DNA of 64,000 nucleotides from NCBI RefSeq assembly GCF_905475465.1, contig NC_062251.1, positions 1,977,001-2,041,000 on the forward strand. The letters are read 5' to 3'. The notes under the pieces were generated by a model. The model did not search any database. It was not told the DNA's origin and saw nothing but the letters and a program-made list of their open reading frames with translations. Of the stretch, positions 9,632 to 21,800 are shown in pieces (the first letter of the stretch is position 1; each line of letters starts with the position of its first letter). The DNA is from Pieris napi (taxonomy: Eukaryota > Arthropoda > Insecta > Lepidoptera > Pieridae). The position numbers and the translations under genes were made by a program.

Positions 9632-12600
9632 CTGAAATTATAACATACAATTAAATTCTAAATAAATATTAGTTTAAAAAAACTAAAAAAACACGCTTTT
9701 AAAGCACATCAAACTAAAAAGTGAAAAATAATACCTAATTTAGGCTGAAAATGGTAATGAACAAAAAATACTGGTATTATTGTGAAAAAGCGTAGGTTGC
9801 TCGATAGTAGCACAGAGCGCCCCACGCTTTTTACTATTATTTATTATTTAGTTAAATTTTTTCATTTTTTTTTCGGATTATTGCATTGTCATCGATCTTT
9901 GACAGGTGCGCAAAGTTTGAATTAAATCTGTCCGTTAAAAGTGGGTCAAAATCGAGTCCGAAGGAGTCGGTTACATACATACATACATACAGGTGAAGCT
10001 AATATAAAGCGTATAAAAATAGACATCAGCTGTCGAAATAGACATGGGAAGAAATTGGCTGTACCAAAAATCTGGAATTGTATAGGTTTTTCCTATTGTT
10101 GTATGGCAATTAAATTATAATAATCATAAATCTTCCTCTAGATTCATAGAAAAAATATATTATTAATAATTATTTGCGCGAATAATATAATAAATTTTAA
10201 TAATGTGATATTTTATACAAAAAAGACTTTTAAATACAAATTTGCACGCCATTATGTGTTTCAGAATATGCGAACTTTAAACTGTACCAACATAACATAT
10301 TCTTGCAAATAACGACTCATTGGTCTAGTGGTTAGTACCCCTGACTGCGAATCCATGGGTCCCGGGTTCGATCCCCGGCTGAGACGAACATCGATGCGAT
10401 GAGCATTTGTTAAGCTTAGGTCTTGGGTGTTTAAATATGTATTTATATGTCTATCTATCTATAATATGTATGTATATCCGTTGCCTAGTACCCATAACAC
10501 AAGCTTCACCAGCTTAGCATGGGACTAGGTCAATTGGTGTGAATTGTCTTTAAAAAAAATATTATTATTATTAAAACATTAATTTAAATATTGCTACTTA
10601 TATTATTTAATTATGACACCATCTAAGATATGAATCGATTTTATTTTCAAAATTTTCTTTATTAAGGAAAAAATTATCAAAAAGGGAAAATTTACTCAAA
10701 AAATTGATTAAAGTGATCAACTTTGTAATTGAGGTCGTAGGTTCAAAGCTGTGCACGGATAAAGCTAATAAAGCCATTATTTATATTATAAAATTTAATT
10801 ATTCAGACTTTAAAAAAAGGTTGTAGCGCCACTAATCGATGTAATTATAATAGATATTAAATTATATAACAGCTGAATTGTACATAATGATTTGGATTTT
10901 ATTTTTATGAAAATCATTAACAGCTGATATTTTACATCGTGACACCTAATTCTTTAAAAAAAACAAAATAAATGATTTTTATTACATTTTAAGACGTATT
11001 TTTGTAATAATTTAATAATGTAAGAATTTCAAAAAGTTCTTTAAAAATGGCTGAAAAAGCACTTGAAACATATTAACATAATTTGCGATACATATATATA
11101 ACATTGATACACACTTTACATCATAGACAATAATTTAAAAAACTTTTTTTTTAATGGCTCTGGCACGATTTGTGCATTAGCCAGCGTCAAGTATAGGATT
11201 TTTTATAATTCGTGCTTGTCTTTAGAAATTCGACCGTGTCCTCCATGTACGGTTTAAGCAATCGCCCGGTACCTCACAACTCTCCCAAAGGCCGAGAACA
11301 AATTTAAATTAAATTAAAACTTGCCGTCAAACCGGGAATCGAACCCGGTACCCCTCACCTAGCTGCCACTTAATAAGACCGCTAGGCTATGAGGCCCCCA
11401 AAAATACTTCTTTAGATTTGAATTTAGTGTCAGCAAGTATAACATAGCAACGAAATAGTTTTGACACTTCACCGATAGATGGCGCTCAATGTTCATAAAA
11501 CGCGCTATCACTATAATTCGCAAAAGGTATAAAGGATTCAGGAATAAGTTTATATGACAAATCGGTTCAGTAGTTTTTGAGAATTTTTGGTTACATCGTC
11601 TTAGCTATTCATAGCTTAGATGGTGTCATATAATTAAATATAAACATATATATTGATATATATATTTAAGAATTAAAAAAGTAGTATTTAGTAGTGATAT
11701 AAAAAAAAATCCGTGGCACTACAACCTGTTTAGGTCTTGGCCTCAGATTTCTGAAATCGTGTTTCATCATTCATGATCATTTTTAAATCTAATAGGCAAG
11801 TAGGTGATCAGCCTCTTGTGCCTGACACACGCCGTCGACTTTTTGGGTCTAAGACATGTCGGTTTCCTCACAATGTTTTCCTTCACCGTTCAAGCAAATG
11901 TTAAATATGCACATAGAAAGAAAGTGCATTGGTGCACAACCGGGGATCGAACCTACGACCTCAGGTATGAGAGTCGCACGCTTAAGCCACTAGGCCAACA
12001 CTGCTCACAATAGTGTTGTTTACAATTTAAAAATATTTTAGTGATTTACCACTTGCCTCATCATTTGAAATTACATATACATATTATTATATATGGCTTA
12101 GCTCCAATATAAAGATTTAACACAGGGAATCAAACCTCTTGATTCTTGTTGTCATATTATTCATACAAAACTGATTATATATTTATTCAATTAGACAATA
12201 GTTAATTAAAAATTTCTAGTAATAGAAAAAAAACATACATTCATCTTGATAGTTGCTATCGTTCGACTCCTGTTTGAAATGACATAACAGGATATCATCA
12301 TCTGAAAGAGATATTATTTTGTCAACTTATAAACATTAAAAATAATTTTTAAAAATTCTGTCTGGTTAAGCTCTTTTGTCTGTGACTGGTCGAGGTATAA
12401 AATGGTTCAGATTTGCAAAAAATATATCCTATAGAAAGGGTTAACTAACTGAAATATCTCATTAAAATTTTTACACTGTCAAAGGTTCACAGGTTTTTTA
12501 ACTTAGAATTATAGTAAAATAGAACTAAAGTGTTCTAATTATTTTAATTTAAAATAATTGTTAATATGTAGATAAATAAATCATTTGTATAAAATAATAT

Positions 12601-15515
12601 TAAGTTTTTTCCAACTGGACCGATTAGCATTTGGACAATAATGCCACACCAGAAACTTTATAAAATTATTTAAAAACTATAAATAACCAATCTATAATTT
12701 CATGTTGGTTTAAATATGAGTTATTTTTCTCTGCATTGGAAAGTAGTACTATCAGATATATAGCACATGTATAATTAACAATTATTTAAAATTGTTGTCC
12801 GATTGTGTAGTGTAAAAAAATCCTGTGCATTTAGTGACTTACCGCTTGCATCATCATTTGATATTTCTTCTTTAACTTTTAAGTCTTCATCAGCTTCTAA
12901 AATAAAAATCATGATATACGACTATTAAATATAAAAATTATAAAAAGATAATGACTGTCCGTATATGTATAAAATATCTTTTAAAAATACCCTCCCCGGA
13001 AATCAAACTTCAACTTGTCAACTTGGTATGAAGGCGTTCAATTGACATTAATAAATCGAAACTAATTTTATAATGAGAAAAGATTTTACTATGATGTATA
13101 AACTCAAAAACTAGAATTCCTTTACTAGATTAAATTATAATGTTTAATGTGCACTTTTTATTATTATTATTTTTTTCATGTATCCTTTATTAGTTTAGTT
13201 TGTTTTTTGTTCCTGTTTAGTTTATTTTTCTGAGCAACTATATGTAATACATGTATTTTTGCACTTCTTGCCTACCTTATGTAATTTAATACTTTTTTTT
13301 CCTTTCTCACTGTGGTTGCCTGGAAGAGATCGCTCGAAAGCGATAAGGCCGCCAGTTGCTCTTCTTTTTATTTAATTATGTCAATTGTACTATATTAATG
13401 TATATGCAACGAAGTGTTAATAAATAAATACATAAAAAAATATCCAGCCATGCACATCCAGTCACAAAAGTTTTGTTTATTTCTACACCATATTCCCACA
13501 TCAAAAGGGACAAAGTAAGAGCGGTTTTATTGAAATTATATTTAAATAAAAGTCAGTTGATTTGTCCATGTTATATACATACTTTTAATCCTAGCTGCTG
13601 CCTCCAAGGACTTCAAAGCAGTGTCTACTTGTTCTTTAAATCTAACACAAGCTCCCAATTGGTCTATACATGGTCTACAGATTAAGCATTTTGTGTCTTC
13701 TAAATCAAGAATTGATATCTGAAAGCGGAAAAGTAGCACAGTGTTTAAACGTACAACTCCTAAGGATGTGGGTAAGAAATATTTGTGCTAATGGATTTTT
13801 AAGATAACAGAACTGTACGAGCCAAGGCTGCACATTTTGCTCACTCAGGTTTTCTTAGTTTTTTAAGCGTGGAGATTTTCTAAATCGTCTGAATTACACC
13901 CCAAGAGTATAGCCCAACGCAGGAACTATCTTCAACGGTTTCATTGCATACATTTCATTATTTCGCTTTTATTCTTGGAGTGGTTAATATGGAGTAATAA
14001 TAAAGTGCTCTATTATTTAAAGCACCCCGATGACCCAAGAACCGTACATGAAAATCATTCTACCACTCCAAGGACATTTAGCATAAATATTTAACTTATG
14101 CAAAAGAGTAAATAATCAAATACTTTCAAAACTTTAATTAAACTAATTAATTAATGTTTAAAACATAAAAACATTTAAAAAATTCAAAATACTTTTTAAA
14201 CTTCGGCAATTTTAATTTTGTTTCATAATATTATATAATAAATTGTAATTTAATAAATAGCTCTTATTTATTTGGGTAACAATATACAGTTACGAGAATT
14301 ATAAAAAAATCCAAAATATATATATATTAACAAGGTCATTTGAGTACTGGCAATAAATGTTATTTGAGACTGGAAAAAAACTCTCTGCTACATTTTTTAA
14401 TAGCTAATTTATTTAATCTTTTATAGACAACTATTTTAAAATGACAAATTTACATGCAACATTATAATTTATGTTATTGTAGTGATAAGCAATTTATATC
14501 TATATAATAAAAATATATTACTCGATACAATTTCTCAAGAATATAAACTTCAGACCAAATGAACATTCGATCCTTTAAGGACATGTTTTCTAACTAGAAT
14601 TTAGTTTTTTATTATTAGGTTGGCACATAAATTGCCCCATTATTAATTATACTGGATAATTCAGTCAGCATATGTATGTCATTTCTACAATCAGAACTTA
14701 TGATGCAAAATACATTAAAAAATACTTATACATACATAAATATAAGTTGTTCCTGCTGGGTATGCTTTTAATACACATAATAACTAATTTAGTTATTTAC
14801 AACCATCAAATTCTTCTATGCACAATAAATAGAGGCTAGTTAAAACATATTAATCATAGTATTTTGATTCAAAAAAAGCTATTTAGGACTATAACAAAGG
14901 TTTTAAAGATTATGTACATAATTAATAGTAATTAGTTATGCTTAATATATTTAAAATATACAAGGTTTATTTCAATTACAGAAGAAATACAGAAAACTGT
15001 CATTTTTCCACTTCCAGTAAAATATGAATTTGGTGGAGAGACAATTCCTATTGGAAAATACAGATCTTTTTTCATAACATGCATCAATGCTTTGCATGGA
15101 AGACATCTTCAATATATATCTCTGCTAGTTATTTATTGTAACTTTTGTTTTAGATTTGGTACATATATTTTGATAGTATCTAGTTTGTAAGCTATAATCT
15201 GTATAGACAATTAATCTTTATACAGCTTTTAAATAATTGGAAATAAACATCACAAGAAATAATATTATCACTTAGTGTTTGCCGCGGGATACGTACGTAT
15301 GTAAAAAGTTTATAATATAACAACATAGATATACTCACATCTATAGAAAAACACTTGAGCAGCATTTCGGAATAACTCTCCTTTTCTCTTAAATCTGGCG
15401 TTAACATGCTTTTAACCACATCGAGTTTTAAACATAAACAACATTTACCAAATAATGGCAATGTCTCCACCATTATACCGCTTTCCATGATTGATAAGCG
15501 TTTTGTAACCGACAA
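8505..15515 (-). CDS. ZAD-domain C2H2 zinc-finger protein, five exons
   Basis: Joined exons 15515-15339, 13718-13583, 12896-12843, 12301-12239 and 9631-8505 give one continuous frame of 518 codons plus stop with consistent GT/AG sites (introns: phase 0, then 1, 1, 1). Exons 1-2 encode a ZAD, the dimerising zinc-finger-associated domain of insect C2H2 proteins: Cys pair at residues 25/28 and second pair at 73/76 followed by LGACVRFKEQV. Exons 3-4 are an acidic linker with VKEE near residue 112, which fits the sumoylation consensus. Exon 5 has about ten fingers. The product is expected to be a nuclear DNA-binding regulator. The start is uncertain: ATGs lie at 15515, 15488 and nearby. Exon joins are my prediction; target sites and function are unknown. 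Confidence 0.8.
9661..10010. repeat. Interspersed repeat ending in an ACAT microsatellite
   Basis: It shares GCGCAAAGTTTGAATTAAAT, GGGTCAAAATCGAGTCCGAA and (ACAT)n with 26005-26380 and 37640-37980. An inner segment beginning CACGCTTTT is inverted relative to the other two copies. It lies in intron 4 of the ZAD gene. Confidence 0.65.
10312..10558 (+). mobile_element. tRNA-derived SINE, family S1
   Basis: Full-length copy with A and B boxes and poly-A end, inside intron 4 of the ZAD gene and opposite to its transcription. Confidence 0.85.
11146..11397 (-). mobile_element. tRNA-derived SINE, family S3
   Basis: The minus strand opens with an A box (TAGCCTAGCGGTC) and a B box (GGGTTCGATTCCC) 35-45 bp later, then a non-tRNA body. 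It is distinct from S1 and S2 and is the only copy in the window. Confidence 0.7.
11704..12006 (-). mobile_element. tRNA-derived SINE, family S2
   Basis: The minus strand starts GTTGGCCTAGTGGCTTAAGC (A box) and has GTAGGTTCGATCCCCGG (B box), then a body containing GGTGAAGGAAAACATTGTGA and TGTGTCAGGCAC. Fragments are at 6395, 23548, 34344 and 47938. Confidence 0.8.
12239..12896 (-). CDS. Exons 3 and 4 of the ZAD gene: acidic linker
   Basis: Exon 3 (12896-12843) follows TTTTAG and ends before GTAAGT; exon 4 (12301-12239) follows CTTTCAG and ends before GTATGT. They encode ADEDLKVKEEISNDDAS and DDILLCHFKQESNDSNYQDE. Both are phase 1 at each end, so skipping either keeps the frame. Confidence 0.65.
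13140..13440 (+). repeat. LINE 3' untranslated end
   Basis: It contains GGTTGCCTGGAAGAGATCGC, a GCGATAAGGCCGCC block and terminal GTTAATAAATAAATA, a pattern I associate with 3' ends of lepidopteran non-LTR elements. It lies in intron 2 of the ZAD gene. Confidence 0.5.
13583..13718 (-). CDS. Exon 2 of the ZAD gene: second half of ZAD
   Basis: It begins after CTTTCAG and encodes ISILDLEDTKCLICRPCIDQ and then LGACVRFKEQV, the second cysteine pair and C-terminal helix of a ZAD, ending at AAAA/GTATGT. Confidence 0.8.
13741..15338. other. Intron 1 of the ZAD gene, nothing else seen
   Basis: Strongly AT-rich with no coding frame or assignable repeat. TTAGGTTGGCACATAAATTG near 14616 resembles a mariner end but has no visible partner. 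Confidence 0.4.
15339..15515 (-). CDS. Exon 1 of the ZAD gene: first half of ZAD
   Basis: It encodes the KCCLC cysteine pair and the hydrophobic helix region MLLKCFSID, ending at GAT/GTGAGTAT. The exon ends exactly between codons. Confidence 0.75.
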
Positions 15516-16199
15516 CCGTATTAGATAATTTCTAAGCCATCATTTGCATATAAATTAGAAGAAATATAGATTCCGTAATTCTTTGAAAATTGAAAAACTA
15601 AATAAATAAAAAACAACCCGCAACTTGCAACCAAGGCCATTTTTTTAGATATTCAGACTTCAGACTTCAATATTGATAGTTGCCACTGACAGTGTATCCA
15701 CAAAGACATGACGTCTGACGTTGATTAACGTCATGACATAACACAGTGGCGGTAAATTTAATATTTTTGAATATATCTTTTATAGTTTTAACTTTTGTTT
15801 CAACTGTTATGAAATTGCTCTATAGTAATTTTAACTTTACCTATAGTAGATTAGATTACGTTTTAAACGTTAAAATAATTACCATAAAAAAAACGTAAAA
15901 ATATTACATAAAATGGCAGCAAGACTAAAAAAAAAACTATTGCCATAATATTAAAAAAAAAATTATTATTCAAAAATTGTAAAGCTACATAACCAAACTT
16001 ACGTGCTTTTTTTAAGCTACACTTTACTACAATTTTACTCATTATACATGTAATGACGTCAGATAACTGCTGCTTTAAATTACTGCAGGTGACAAGGAAA
16101 CGGAAATGTTATCCGGGGTCATTTGATGACCACCATAATTATTATCTAAATTTTTAACCTTAAATAATATAAAATTAACTGTTCATATTTAATAAACAT
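15516..16199. other. Intergenic region upstream of the ZAD gene
   Basis: It should hold the ZAD gene promoter on the minus strand and the 3' end of the next gene. No TATA or other motif is convincing. Confidence 0.35.
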
Positions 16200-18648
16200 T
16201 TATTTAGTCTTTTTCTTTCTATCTTTCTTAACCACGCAATCTTTCTTTGTTGTACCCCGTTTCATCAGAAGCTCTTGAGGTATTGGCATTTGTCCACGGA
16301 AGTCGACTCCGGGGCCAGGTTTCAATTTCATTTTATGTTCAGGGTAGCGGTAAATTGATTCAGATGGTAAAAATCGAATGGCGCCATTTTGAAAATGTAA
16401 GTCTCTGGAAAATTATTTAAACATATTCAAATTTCCAATATCGAACTAATAAAAAATAATATATGTGTTCCACATTTTTTTTTCTGGACCCAGCGTTAAT
16501 GTTGCAAGCATAAAAAATCTAACCGTATACAGGGAAACTGAAATGGCGCGAAGACGCGATCTTCAATATGTTTCTTGTACTGTAGCCAACGGCACTTTAA
16601 CAATTCATTCCTTTCAATGGAATAATGTCTTCGATAGACGTAATCAAATAGGCCTTTCTCAAATGCAGGTAGTGTGCGAAAATTACTTCCTATCTCCTTG
16701 GCTATTTCTAAAAATAAACATTCAACAATAGTATAGTTTGGATACTTAGCAGTATAATAGTATATACAACAGGTCCTCTAACTACTAAACTTGTGAGGTT
16801 TGGTCGTATAAGAGTAAGATTTGGACGCTAACCACGAAGAAGGATGAAGAGGAGCAGAAGCTACCGGTGGAAAACCCTGGGACCGAAAAAGAGGGTCATG
16901 GAGATTCTGAAAAGATGCCAGAATAGAAGAATTGGTAGCCCAATATTATAACACAAAGCCCATCGTTTAGGTTGACTGGGACACCTTGATCGCATGGGCC
17001 AAGATCGGGCGGTGCTACACTGGTCTCCGATCACAAGGCCGGCTCGGTACTGCTGGACTATAAAGTGAAAGAGGACTGGCTGCAGCTGTAAGCCTGCAAT
17101 TGGTGGGAGATGGCACAGGACAAGAAGCGCTAGAAGCTTCTCGTTTTGGAGGCTAAGACACTTTTTGGGTAGCAGAGCGAATCATCATCACGCGAATGCC
17201 TAAATTATCTGGTAATACATACTTATTAGGTTGGAAGTGATTTTTGGCTTCGACTCTATTTTACAAACGTAAAATGCGATGTCTATATTACCCTTTATCC
17301 ATTATTAGCTACCCTATTGCTCTAGCTTACCACGAGGTTAGTTAGACTTGGACTCGGTTCCTGAATGAGGGGTAAAAATACATTTACAAATTTTCCAAGA
17401 ACAATTTCCATAGTACATTTTCATAGTTGAAACTGCCCGGTCGAGTCGGGTCGCAAGAAATATATTCTCCGTAAATGTTCAGTCTCAATTTTACCACATT
17501 TGTCTTTTCCTCTTCTCATGTGCCCAGCCCATAGATATTTAAGTCTTCTTATTGTGGAGGTAATGTCTATGGCTTTTGTCTTGTCTCTTATGACCCGATT
17601 TTTCAACGTTTTAACGTTAAACATACTGCTTTCTATTGAAGTGACAAGTGAAAAGAGTGACACGATGGTACCCTAAGTAAGGCAGAAGTAGCAGAGGAAG
17701 ACCACAAAAAAGATGGGAAGACGACATCAGACAAGTGGCAGGAGTGGAACAGAGTGGCCCAAGAAAGACATCAATGAAAAAGGAGGAGGCCTTTGCCAAC
17801 TGGCAAACAAGATCCATGTATTAGAATAGTTTTTCAATCTTCTAATATACCTAGGTTAATATAATGAACTATGATTGTGTGTACCTAAGTCGAAGTGAAT
17901 AAAAGGCTATATTATTGAAGTGAAACTTCTTTATCGGAGTTGGAAAAAAATTTAGTGTAACATTTTTTCGTTACGCGCCACATTTTTCCGTTACGCGCCA
18001 TCTTTTGAAGTGAAACTTCTTTATCGACGTATGGGAGAAATTTTGTAGCAGGTTACGCGCCATGTTGCTTTTTGAAGTCAAACTTCTTTATCGGCGTTGG
18101 AAAAAAATTTACACACATTTGTCACATTTTTCGGTTACGCGCCATCTTTTTCTTGTCCCTACCACGGTTGATCCGAAGAGATTCGAAGCCATTAGTAACA
18201 AAAATATATAATAACGATAACAATGATAGTAATACTAATAATTCTATTACAATTAATGAAATTCTGTAATAATCTTAATACTACATAGTAGTACAGTAAT
18301 AAGTTAAAATGAAATAATTGTATTTGTATTTATGTCTATGATAATAAAAGCCTTTTGTTAAACTTTATCTAATTTAACTTTATTTAACCAATTTCTGTAA
18401 AGTTGCATATTATAGTAGATCATTTTTCGAGAAATAAGTTCATAAAGAAGTTTCACTTCTTACGTGTGTACACCTAGTACACGCACACATTTTTTATTAT
18501 ATTAATAAATGTTGTCTGAATAGATATTACCCAAAGCTACCTTGATTTTTAAAATGTTTCAATATATACCTTCAGTAACCTGAATATCTGGTTTAGTTCT
18601 TTGTATATGATCGCAAATTGCGTATAAATTCCTATTTTCTTTAGCCAT
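16200..18648 (-). CDS. Small uncharacterised protein, three exons
   Basis: Exons 18648-18570, 16707-16531 and 16402-16200 join in phase 1 at both introns to give 152 residues starting MAKENRNLYAICDHIQRTKP and ending in a lysine-rich tail DRKKKTK. Donors are GAAG/GTATAT and CCCT/GTATAC; acceptors TTTTTAG/AAATAG and CCAGAG/ACTTAC. The middle exon has an aromatic, charged helix-like stretch (YVYRRHYSIERNELLKC), the last a proline/glycine segment (KLKPGPGVDFRGQMPIPQEL). The stop is followed by overlapping AATAAA. I do not recognise the family, and no signal peptide or membrane segment is seen. Intron 1 holds a MITE and LINE debris. Exon 2 carries the most risk; without it, exons 1 and 3 also join in frame. 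Confidence 0.6.
16800..17215. repeat. Probable degraded LINE fragment in intron
   Basis: It is more GC-rich than its surroundings and contains stretches such as CATGGGCCAAGATCGGGC and WRW-like coding debris in several frames. Assignment is tentative. Confidence 0.25.
17421..17830. repeat. RTE-type LINE 3' remnant with inverted 5' part
   Basis: Minus strand 17640-17430 encodes IRRLKYLWAGHMRRGKDKC and plus strand 17690-17815 encodes RGRPQKRWEDDIRQVAG followed by EEAFANWQTRSMY. Both are consecutive parts of an RTE reverse-transcriptase C-terminus, but they face opposite ways. Confidence 0.6.
17917..18488 (+). mobile_element. GAAGT..ACTTC MITE with triplicated left end
   Basis: The terminal motif GAAGTGAAACTTCTTTATCG recurs at about 17917, 18015 and 18075, each followed by GTTACGCGCCA. 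The single right end AAGTTTCACTTCTTACG and GTACACGCAC tail is at 18447-18488. It lies in intron 1 of the small gene. Confidence 0.6.
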
Positions 18649-19304
18649 TTTAAAATTTCGTGACAGCTATGTGTCAAAAAGATGTGTTTATTTATTTTTT
18701 CTTAGTGTTACCAGCGTGGACAGATTGACTATAAATTAAAAATAACATCATCCAGGTGTGCACCATTGCGCTGCAAACATTCCTCGAATCTGAATCTCAA
18801 ATTGGTATAAACTTGCTGGCACATTGCGCGGGGAATAAATCAGCTAAATGACTTCTGAATTTGCAAGCGTGTCGTGGTGTCGCGTGTTGGTAATGTGCAC
18901 GATGGACATCGGGTGTCGACACGACACGTCGCGTCGCGTTTTAGTAGTATGTTTCCGCCTTAATAGTCTCATAATTATGTTGGAGTCTGTGCGAATAGAA
19001 ATCGTTGGATTTGAGGACGCTGTTCTCTTTGTTCTCTCTTACTAGTAGTATCATAGATCGACCTCTTCTATAATTTATTTATTACAGAAATACATATACA
19101 TTATACAGACTATGCCAATACGATAATGTCGAGAAACATTACATAAAATATAATACAGTACATATATAATATTAAATACATAATATACACAATATCGCTA
19201 CTGTGAATTCACTCTGAGAACATATGAATATGGCGATAATCTTTCTTCTCCTCTCTTATAATCTTTGAAGTTTCAAAGCAATCTTTAAGGAACACTATAA
19301 AAAT
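18649..19304. other. Intergenic region, no gene seen
   Basis: It holds the expected promoter side of the small gene. A CG-richer block (18770-18960) has repeated CGTGTCG/CGACACG motifs of unknown meaning. Confidence 0.35.
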
Positions 19305-19450
19305 TCAAAAATTATTTATTCACGTAGGTAACACAATGCACACTTGTGATTCGTCATTAAAGAAATAAATATTAATGCTTCTAATTTTACATTTACTGCC
19401 AGTTCTCAAATCAAGGGCGTAGAACGGAAGAGAAGAACTGACAATAAACT
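19305..19450 (-). repeat. LINE 3'-end repeat (GCCAGTTCTTCTCTTCCG type)
   Basis: It shares ACTGCCAGTTCTCAAATCAA and GGGCGTAGAACGGAAGAGAA with copies at 21640, 23000, 27150, 32520, 33890, 38410 and 45170. Confidence 0.6.
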
Positions 19451-19991
19451 AACTAATATACTATACTAATTATATTCAAACCAAATAGGAATTCGGACCT
19501 CCAAGAAAAGAGCATACCAAAAAGGCAAGAAAAGCGCAAGGGATCTTCCTACCGTCGTGAATACCTACGGGCAACTGAATCCATTTACATCAGATGAAAC
19601 CCCTGTCCAAAAAAAAATCGGTTGTCTGTAAAGTCGGTTTACTGACGATAGTTGAACGTGACAATGTCATTAGAAAATACTGATGGAATGGTTTTTAATT
19701 TTATTTGTTTGATAGATATTTTGCATGGATATAGAGGAGGTAAATAGAAATCGCAATTGAATTGATCAAGTTACATTTATTTACTAAAATAAATACAATT
19801 ATGTCAATTTTTAGGCGGAGGCCGATTGTGCCTCTTTGTCCCTCGTTCCGCGCTCTCGCTTGTACTTCAAGTCTTAAATGGAACGCCTCAGAGCGAGGTA
19901 ACGCCGCATGCGTCATGTTTTTTCGTGCGTGCAGCCGGCTCCATCGATTTATAAGACGTTGTCACGTCAAAAAATATATTGGGAGTGTAAT
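19451..19991. other. No gene seen
   Basis: Spacer left of the segmental duplication; no feature I can assign. Confidence 0.35.
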
Positions 19992-20067
19992 AGTTCCTAG
20001 TAGTACTTTAAAATTCCTTAAAAGTTGTATTTCACACAAGTAAATAATAGTAAGGAGCCAAATGTAT

Positions 20068-21056
20068 TTAATGAAAAACTGCATGCGTTCTTTTAACATG
20101 TCGCCTCAAAGAGTCTTTTGTCGCAAAAAGGTTATTACACAGATCACATTTAAATTTCTTCTCGCCTGTATGAGTGACTTTGTGCCTCTTAACGTCCGAT
20201 TTCGTATAGAAAACACTATGACATATGTCACATTCCTGATTTTTCTCCTTCAAATGTACGTATCGAACGTGGTTATTATACAGGCTGCGAGTTAAAAAAG
20301 TCTTGGAACACAAATCACACATATGATCCGGTTTCTCCATTTCGTGTTTTTCAACTAAATGCAAAACCCTTAAATTCTCCTGAAAAAATCGCTCATCACA
20401 ATATGGACATGGGAATCTCGATTTTCGTTCTATTTTAAGATTGTGGATGGCAACATCGTGCTTCCTCTTGTCAATGCGACTTTTGAAATCTATTTTACAT
20501 TGAGCACATCGTAACGGGCGGTGATTTCTCGTTTTATGCAGATTTAAGTAAACTAGATTTGTAAAACCAGCGCCACAGATATGACAAACATGATTTTGAT
20601 AGTGTTTATTTACATGAATATTTAATAATCTAAATAAATTAAAACTTTGCGAACAGATCTGACATTGTAATCCTGAGCTCTCGATTTTGAAAGGCACAAG
20701 CAAATTGTCTTTTAGCGTCGCAAATCCATGGGTTTCTTTTAAATGGCAACATAATTCATTTAAATCTTCCAATATTTTACTACATTGTTTACATTTTAAA
20801 ACTGATATGTCAACTTTAATAAGTTTATTTTGCTGACATATGATATTTTTTTCGATTTCTTGAATAGTGTGTTTGTCAGTGTGTGTGCGCAGTTGATTTA
20901 TGTTTAAGAACGGCTCTTTACAGCAAAAACATCTATATCGGCTTTTATTCCATTGAAATATAACCATAGTTGAGTTTGCGAGAAGCATAAGCGAGTTTTT
21001 CCTCAATAAAGGGGCAACACCACGCCGATCTATCGGTTTTGTTCTCTCTGGAATAT
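20068..21056 (-). CDS. C2H2 zinc-finger terminal exon A (copy 1)
   Basis: After TTTTTCACAG the frame opens with two bases and then IPERTKPIDRRGVAPLLRKN, so it is an internal or 3' exon and has no ATG of its own near the start. 328 residues carry nine C2H2 fingers from RCFCCKEPF to the last, FKCDLCNNLFATKDSLRRHV. The classical TGEK linker occurs only between fingers 8 and 9; the other linkers are longer. The pre-finger motif ends in LLANSTMVIFQW. It differs from exon C in just two residues. It is expected to supply DNA-binding specificity to a protein whose N-terminus is encoded upstream (to the right). Confidence 0.85.
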
Positions 21057-21259
21057 CTGTGAAAAAATATTTTAAAATATAATAATATTAACTATAAAAT
21101 ATACTACATTATTAAATACATAATTGTTAATAATACAATTTAATTGGTCTAAATTTTGTCTGTGTTGTTTAATTGGTCTGTGTGGTGTAATTTAATTACC
21201 AGAATAATTAGTTAAATAATTATTAAATTAAATTTCTTAAATTAAATAAATAAAATTCT

Positions 21260-21308
21260 CGCAGCCGGTAGGATTCGAACCTACGCTTCCAGAGGGAATC
21301 TGATTTCC
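21260..21308 (-). pseudogene. tRNA-Ser pseudogene, 5' half lost
   Basis: The 3' half (variable arm, T arm with GGTTCGAATCC, acceptor strand) matches the intact gene at 32107-32188, but after TGATTTC the anticodon arm, D arm and 5' acceptor strand are missing. Confidence 0.8.
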
Positions 21309-21639
21309 ACCATGACATCCTTAAAAATGCTAACACTTATTATGCCCTCGACAAAAAAGCTCTTGCGTTACCGCTGGTACCAACACAAAAATGGCGGCTT
21401 TCAATCAATTAGAGAATATTTGAGTATATTATGTAGGTCTGATATCACATGTGCCGATATCGTATTTGTTGGTCTACTTCCACGAAACTTATATGGTACT
21501 ACTTAAATAAAATTAAACGGTATATTTATGTTAAGTTCTGATTAAGATATACACATGTTTATATGCATCTAAAGTCAACACCAATTACAGAGAGAACAGT
21601 TTTATGGTTAGGGCGGCGGTTAAAAAAAGGCAGTAAGTC

Positions 21640-21800
21640 TAAAAGTCAAAAATCATTTATACATGTAGGTAACACAATGAACGTCATAAAAAAATATACA
21701 TTAAATGCTTCTCATTTTATATTAACTGCCAGTTCTTAAATTAAGGGCGTAGAACGGAAGAGAAGAACTGGCAATAAAATCTCCGCCACTCTTTTTTTTT
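21640..21800 (-). repeat. LINE 3'-end repeat
   Basis: Same family as 19305, inverted relative to the copy at 23000 on the other side of exon B. Confidence 0.6.

Noticed and set aside
14616..14640. TTAGGTTGGCACATAAATTG as a mariner terminal repeat
   Set aside because: No matching inverted end or transposase nearby.
16200..18648. Two-exon version of the small gene (93 residues) without 16531-16707
   Set aside because: It also joins in frame, but the middle exon has good splice sites and open coding sequence, so the three-exon model is preferred.
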